Below, piece by piece: positions 57,841-64,000 of a DNA stretch of 64,000 nt. Source of the DNA: Haemaphysalis longicornis (taxonomy: Eukaryota; Arthropoda; Arachnida; Ixodida; Ixodidae). A program made the translations under genes and the position numbers. How positions within the stretch are numbered: position 1 is the stretch's first letter; the number at the start of each line of letters is the position of its first letter. Under the pieces are notes generated by a model. That model was not told where the DNA came from, searched no databases, and worked only from the letters and a program-made list of their open reading frames with translations. The DNA is taken from NCBI GenBank assembly GCA_013339765.2, contig CM023449.1, positions 202,703,422 through 202,767,421 of the forward strand, read 5' to 3'.

Positions 57841-60800
57841 AAAGGTACGAGCGGAGAGGAATGTTCACGTCCGCCGTAACTATGTTAGGGCTAGGAGGCT
57901 ATTGAGTGCTACTCTCCCCAAGCCAAATTTTTGAGACGGTAGAGTCCGTTCGCGTGGGGTGGTTCCTGCCTGTGAGCGGCCCGGACGTTTTTCCCTTCCA
58001 ATGAAAATTCACGCCGTTGTGATTTAGCGCCATGAGGCGTACACAAATACAAGACAGACTGAGTGTTTTGGTCAGATGCGAGATCAATTTTTGTATATTT
58101 ATGAAGCTTTTCCAAACTCTAATTGTTAGGCATTGCTTTGCGCACGAAGTGCGAGCAAATAGTTGGCGTTGGATTGTAATGATTGACGCGAACGCCAGTG
58201 GCTCATAGGGGTCATTTGCCCTAGCGTGCCGGCCAACGCTATTCGAACCGCGAACACGTCAGCAACCTTCCAATACAACTCGTGCGCGCAATGATCACAA
58301 AGTTGGTCGTGGTTTGGAACCTATTCCCTGTAATGATCACCACAGCCAATTAGGCTTATACATTCTTCTAGGGCGGGTTTCGGGAGATATCTATTCGACA
58401 CTAGCATAGCGGCCCCTTCTGTCTGGTTTTGCGCTTGCTCGCATTCTGTCAGCCCTTCCCTGTCTCTCTCCTCACATGCTTTTTCTACTTTCTCAGTGGT
58501 TTCAAATACTCTTTCTCCGTCTCTTCCCGTTCGCTCTCTTCCTCCACCCCATTCTACCTCTGCATCTACACTCGCTCTCCCTATTTTTTGCATAGTTTTA
58601 TGACAAGCTCTTGACTCCTTGTCTTTCGTATCTCTCTCGCGGTTTCTTTATCGGTCAGCGTTTCGCACTCTTTCTGTTTTTTTCGAGCTTCCTGGACGCG
58701 ATACGAAAAAATGCATTCCACACTTTTAGGCCGGTTTTCGCAATGTACCTGAAGTCTTCAACATAGTCACAACCTCAATATTTCTTGGCGTAACTGTTTG
58801 GTCTTTGATTTTTGCAGATTTATCGAAGAGAAGGGACGCTAAGCGACCTCAAAATGCAGCTAGATACACCATTTCTGCTCTTTACCACATCTGTCTTTGG
58901 ACTGTTAAACCACTGGTGAGTCACATTTCGCTGTGATGGTGTTTCTTCCAATCAAAATTTCCTAAAGTAAGCAGTGATATATAATGAAGTCTGAGCAGGG
59001 GTCGCAGCCATTGCTTAAAATTTGGTACGTGATAGAGCTCTACAGCACAATACTGGTTTCTTCGAGAATCATAAAACCCCGTTTGATTGTTAGACAAAGG
59101 CTTGGTATGCGTACTCCCGTCTATCTGGGTTTTGCTGAGCAACTGCCCTGCAGTAATTGAATGATTGGTACTTTTTGATAGCACATATTTCCTTCTTGAT
59201 TAATTTATTCATGTATCCTCTGTTGCAAGATTATCGTAGCACTGTTCTGACCAATTTCGTCGTAATGAAAATTAGGAAGTGTTTTTATAGCGGCTGATAC
59301 ACATGAGGCAAGTAATAAACCAGAGGAACACAAAGTCATGCCTATCACAGGATATAGCTTTTTAACACATTAATCAAGAATGTTCATCCCCTACAAGTAC
59401 GCCGGACAGAATTTATTCACCGCTTGCCTTGCATGCGTTCCGCAACAGTTTCCAAATGTTTGTTATTTTTTGTATGTGTTGATAACAATTCATGTTCCGG
59501 GTGCAATACAGAGCGAGGGATACTGTTTGGTTTCGCTCAAGCTGTAGAGAAGAATATTTTTCATCGATGGAAGGCCCTTGCGTTTTAACAAGATTTATGT
59601 TAAATCTTGTTAAAACGCCGTCTGGTGGCTTTGTGAAGTAACCTTAGTTAACTGGATTCGCCCTTAGTGGTATCATTTTATCCACACCTTGCCCTTTGCC
59701 GTTTTTTATATATTAGGCACAGTATTACGGTAAAGAATTGTTTGGCGGCTTGCTCTTCAAGTTGAGGCCGTGGTTGTAAATTACCACGACGGGGTTTGAA
59801 TAAAAAGATTTGGCATTAACTCGTAGCACCCTTAGGTGCAGCACTATACTAGATGAGAAATGTTTCCGAGTAAGGTTCTTACTTGCAGTAACGTTTGTTT
59901 CTGCGTCCTGGCGTGCGAATCCCCGTAATCAGTGTTGAAACTAGCACAACAACACGGAGCGCAGGCAGCGAGATGATCGGGGTGCCACCCTCATTATCCA
60001 GGTTTTCCGGCGATTACAGCACCGCTGGTCAAGGCAAAAAAGGGGGGAATGTGGTTGAATTAGGCTGAAGCTACGAGTCGAGGCGGAAGCTATGAGCCTC
60101 TGCCTCGACTGAGCCGGCGGCACCTCAGGTAAATGATATCTGTCCACGAGGTGGCTGTTTGGTTGCCCAGCCGTTGGCTTGCACTGGGGATGTGCTCCTT
60201 TCTTCTGTTAGTTTAATTCAGCATTTCACGCATTGGAATAGGTATTTTGGTGACCCCTATTTGGTTCCAACGCCACTGCCTTTTATTTTATTTTGCTGCA
60301 TAGGGCATTTGCCTTCCATCTCATATGCGGTAAATCGGAAAAGCCACCACTTAAGAATGCGGAGCACCTGGAGCACCTGCTCTCCGATGCTACTGTTCTC
60401 GAACGCGTAGCAATTTATTCACTTGCCAGAGGTCTTTACAAAGCAGTGTAAAGCGGTCTGACGGCCTGTAAATGGACAAGTAAAGTTCAATAGGGTAAAT
60501 GAGACTTTGATTGAGGCTTCTGACTCTCCTTCCTTCATCTTCAAATAACCCCCCAGGAGATCAGGCTTAATTTTAATCAGGAGATAATTTTAAAATCAGG
60601 AGATAATTTTATATAAAGTTTCTTATTCATTCATATATAACATAGCTATTAGCATAGAACAAGGATACGCTGCACGTGACAAAGACTGAAAAACCTATTT
60701 GGTACCAAAACAACAAGCATTCTCTGCATTGAAATGGCCGCCGGTAATAATAATGCAAAACACATCACGATGTAATAAAAAAAAGTCATTCCATACTTTA

Positions 60801-63800
60801 TTCTTTGAAACTTTGCCTTTTAGCTTCTTTACACTACGCAGGTTCGACACCCATAGCTTCTGTTAAAATTTTACTCTTCGGCGAACTTTGCAACCGCGAT
60901 TTCGGTGTTTTTTTGGGACTCACGACAAAAAGTTAATAATAACCACGCTCAAGAGAAGCTATTGGTTATACCGCCGTTCTAAACATTCGGTGGTTCACAA
61001 AAACACGGAGGGGTGGTACACGGCAGACAATTTCAGGAATTTTTGCATTTCAGGGAAGATAAAACTCTGTTAAAATAGTGAAAATTCCGAAGTCAGTATG
61101 CCCTTTTGGGCCTGTCTTGTATTTTTACAGGTTTTTAGGTCAAGTAAATGCCAAGGAATGCAGACATTGGGATGGAAGAAATCAGGGTAAGGACATATTT
61201 ATTATCTAATAAATGAAGATAATGTCCTAAAAGTACCGATTTGCGATGCAAACAAAAATAGCAAGTAAAGAACGAGCCTTTCACCAACTTTTTGCCCTTT
61301 GTGTATTACAATACCTACTAAATTTATAGAATCCTTAGAGGCTTCATTCATTTGTACGAAGGAAGCAACGGTGGCTGGCTGCCCACTTTCGGATGTCAAA
61401 TGAAACACGCAAGCAAAGTTGTGTTAATTTCTTGTGTGGTTTTTTCGGCCACAACCGACATCGCACCTGTAACATTTATTTATATATTTTCACTTACATA
61501 TTTCATGCGAATGGCATCCATTATGACTGTCGAATCAGGTAGAAAGAAAAGAAAAAAAATGTGTGTCGAGTTTGTCTGCTTAACCTAAAATTGTTCTGGG
61601 GATTACGACAAAACATTACGCTGTCAACTGAACAAAACTGTGCCCAATTTTCACCCTCCAAAAGAGATAATTCGTTCATTTAGGCCACATATTAGCTAAT
61701 ACGCCATCCTGCCACCTCATATGGTAAAGTGTAGATACATTCGTTTTCCAGGGAGGCGATATTTCTCTAGACCCACTGTATACGAGAGTTTGTATACAAA
61801 TTGGCCCACACGGATGAGAGTGCGAGTTGCACGCACAATATTTGTAAAGATTGCCGGTAACGAACAGCTTCTGCTTCGAGCAGCGTTTTCATACTAGTGC
61901 CAGGTTTTAGTACCGGAGTTTAAACTAAACGCTTTACTTGCGTACACAAGAAAAAGTGGCGTGCCATATTCAGGGTGCCCATGTGAACGGATTAATACAA
62001 CTTTCGCGGGAAAAAAAATGAACGAGAAATTTGCGAGTGAGCTTTTCTTTCAGCGTATATGTAAAGTTTGTTCTGGCAAAGAAGGAAAACTTCCAGAATT
62101 TTGCTTTGCATTTTCTCACACGTTGATTTCTTTTTCTTGTGAATAAATGAAGTTTCTTTTTTTGTTTCTATACATCTGGATTCTCTGGAGTGGGTCTTGT
62201 ACTGTTTAGTTTAAAAACCGGAAAATAATACTGTGAGGCGTGGACTCATCGTGCAGCGGTGTATACCAAGCTTTTGTTCATCAGTGCTCTTGGTAAGAAT
62301 AGTGAACTTACAACTAGTAACTTGGAGCACTGGCTCACACCCCGAATTCCTTCTTAGTTTGGCCTAAGAAAATCGGCTGGAAAGAAAACGTCCCCGAGAG
62401 CCATGACTGTGCGTCGTTAAATTTATGCTATGTTTACGGAGGCTGCCCCACATGACTGTGGTAGCCGGTCCTGAACGTGGTTCATCTCTTTGGTCCTGCT
62501 TGCGTTAAGCCGCATCTGGCTATTTCACGACCAAATAAGAGTGTCACCAGTCCGCCTTTGCTGTTCTTGTTAATTCGCAAAGGTTGTTGGCCTCTTTGCA
62601 CCTGTGTATAACGAACTGCACTTTCCCTTTTTGTCTTATGCACAAGAACATTTTGTTTGAAACAAGGCTTTGTTTCCTCTTGCAAGGAGTAGGCCTCGGT
62701 AAAATTGGAACGCTTCAGCTTCAGTATTCACGATAGTATTTGCACGCAAAATATAGAAAAAATATCCTTTAAGCGAGATTTGGAGATTTATTAGGGAAAA
62801 AATGTTTTTCTGGCCAGCGAAAAGTTTTCACAGAACTGTACACTAGGCGAAGATTGACCATGAAACTTACCATTTGCGCCTCGTGAGTATGTTTCTTATT
62901 AGCCAACCGTAAATGGGGCGGCAACGAGGGGTAGGTAGCGGCCGGGGTCCGCCCCAGTTCATCCCAAAATATTTTTCAGCTGGATAAAATTTGTTCCGCT
63001 GAACATATTTGTGAATAAGTATATTGGATGCATCATGGAATGAGGTAAAAAATGTAGAGAAAATTGAACATGTCGACAGCCATGCTTTGTTCGATCCTGT
63101 CTGAAATGACCCTACACAAGATAATGAAGCAACAAAATAGCCTAATATAAGCCCACTACATAATTACAAAAGACCTTAAAGTTGTTCTCTCGTTATTTGC
63201 CGCTGATTTTGTGTGGCTGCATTGCAAAATAAATGCATGCTGACTTAACGGCGCGGCTCTCGTTTGGTATTAGATTTATGCGCATTTCATTGCTATACAT
63301 TGAATAGAAGATTTTAATTGAATTGCTGTTTTATATTCAGTATTTTATGTGCTTCTCTTAAATGTCTCGTATTGTGCCTGGAGTCTAGATTCTCGACAGC
63401 ACAAATAGCTTTTTCCTGCATTTAAATTAGCTTAAAGCATCATGAAGGTTTGTTGAACCCCAGACTAAACGGCAGTGATTTAATTGTGATTGAAACATTG
63501 TGTATCGTACGGTTAACCAGAAACTCTTGGGAATTTTATCATAGAGTATTTATAGTGCGTAAGTAACCTTAGATTGTGTCTGTGAAAGTCGATTGGTAGG
63601 TTCGTTCCACGCAAGAAATAAATAAAAATATACCACTAGAAATTTTCCAGTTTCCGCAAATTGAATAGGTTTTTTTTTTAAATACAGTTCAAAAGTTTTA
63701 TTTACAGCAGCATTTTTCCTTGGAAAATTACATACCGTACTTACCCGATTATAACGCGCACTTTTTTTCCGGAAAAATAGGTCGAAAAATTGTATGCTCG

Positions 63801-64000
63801 TTAGAATCGGATACGAAACCGAAACAGCGGAAATTTCATCCCACCCATCGCCATCGCCATGTCAAAATGGCGCTAAAGCTTTTAGCAACGCATTTTCGGA
63901 CGCAGGAAGCATAGGCGAATAGGCTTTTCTATCGGCGTTCACACAAATCATCAAATCGTTCCACTTGCACGCTTGATAACAGCAATGGCAGCAGCGGCTC
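57841..64000. other. Intergenic stretch to the right edge, no gene recognised
   Basis: About 6 kb without a coding region that I can support. A CT-rich patch (58430-58690) and a perfect 18-bp hairpin (59580-59618) stand out. At about 63730 the text taccgtacttacccgattataacgcgcac resembles ends of pogo/Tigger-like DNA transposons as I remember them; if right, the element runs past the window edge. Confidence 0.45.
59580..59618. repeat. Perfect 18-bp inverted repeat with 3-nt loop
   Basis: gcgttttaacaagattta (59580-59597), loop tgt, taaatcttgttaaaacgc (59601-59618): no mismatch in the arms. It lies in non-coding AT-rich DNA. Such a stem may be a transposon remnant or a cruciform-prone site; no flanking element was identified. 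Confidence 0.85.

Overview
This is eukaryotic nuclear DNA, most probably from an ixodid (hard) tick. Coding sequence is sparse, introns run from 3 to 8.6 kb, and much of the rest is retrotransposon debris. The strongest clue to the organism is a tRNA-derived SINE with a (TTGA)n/(TCAA)n tail, present in five copies, which I take to be the Ruka family described from ixodid ticks. RTE-, CR1/L2-, I- and Penelope-type retroelements fit this. The organism call is an inference from repeats recognised by eye, not from a search.

One host gene is convincing. It lies on the minus strand between 30804 and 3884 and has six coding exons (30804-30573, 21960-21815, 18860-18711, 12959-12818, 7516-7274, 4251-3884). 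The GT-AG junctions keep a continuous frame of 426 residues. The product is an M20-family metallopeptidase of the PM20D2 / Xaa-Arg dipeptidase type and looks intact. A SINE sits just behind its stop codon, and its 14-bp target-site duplication includes the stop codon itself.

Introns hold most of the remaining recognisable features. Intron 5 has a CR1/L2-like LINE remnant. Intron 4 has a diverged local duplication and a retroposon-like tail. Intron 2 has a 5'-truncated RTE insertion with a perfect 13-bp target-site duplication and a degenerate ~20-bp repeat. Intron 1 has an I-type LINE remnant, an (AT)n microsatellite, a ~470-bp tandem repeat with tRNA-like segments, an inverted repeat pair and G runs.

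Upstream of the gene (31-50 kb) I see no second host gene. The region holds a 42-bp minisatellite, four SINE copies (one with about 33 AATC units), a CR1/L2-like LINE 3' end, and an old segmental duplication (40.1-42.3 kb versus 42.45-43.56 kb).

The most structured region is 50.6-57.5 kb, a three-level nest of retroelements. An RTE fragment (+) is split at about 51076/57481 by an I-type LINE (-). That LINE is split inside its reverse transcriptase at 53106/56667 by a Penelope-like insertion. The Penelope insertion is a longer minus-strand copy joined head to head with a 5'-truncated plus-strand copy, giving inverted arms of about 1.1 kb. From 57.5 kb to the end there is only low-complexity DNA, a perfect 18-bp hairpin and a possible DNA-transposon end at the right edge.
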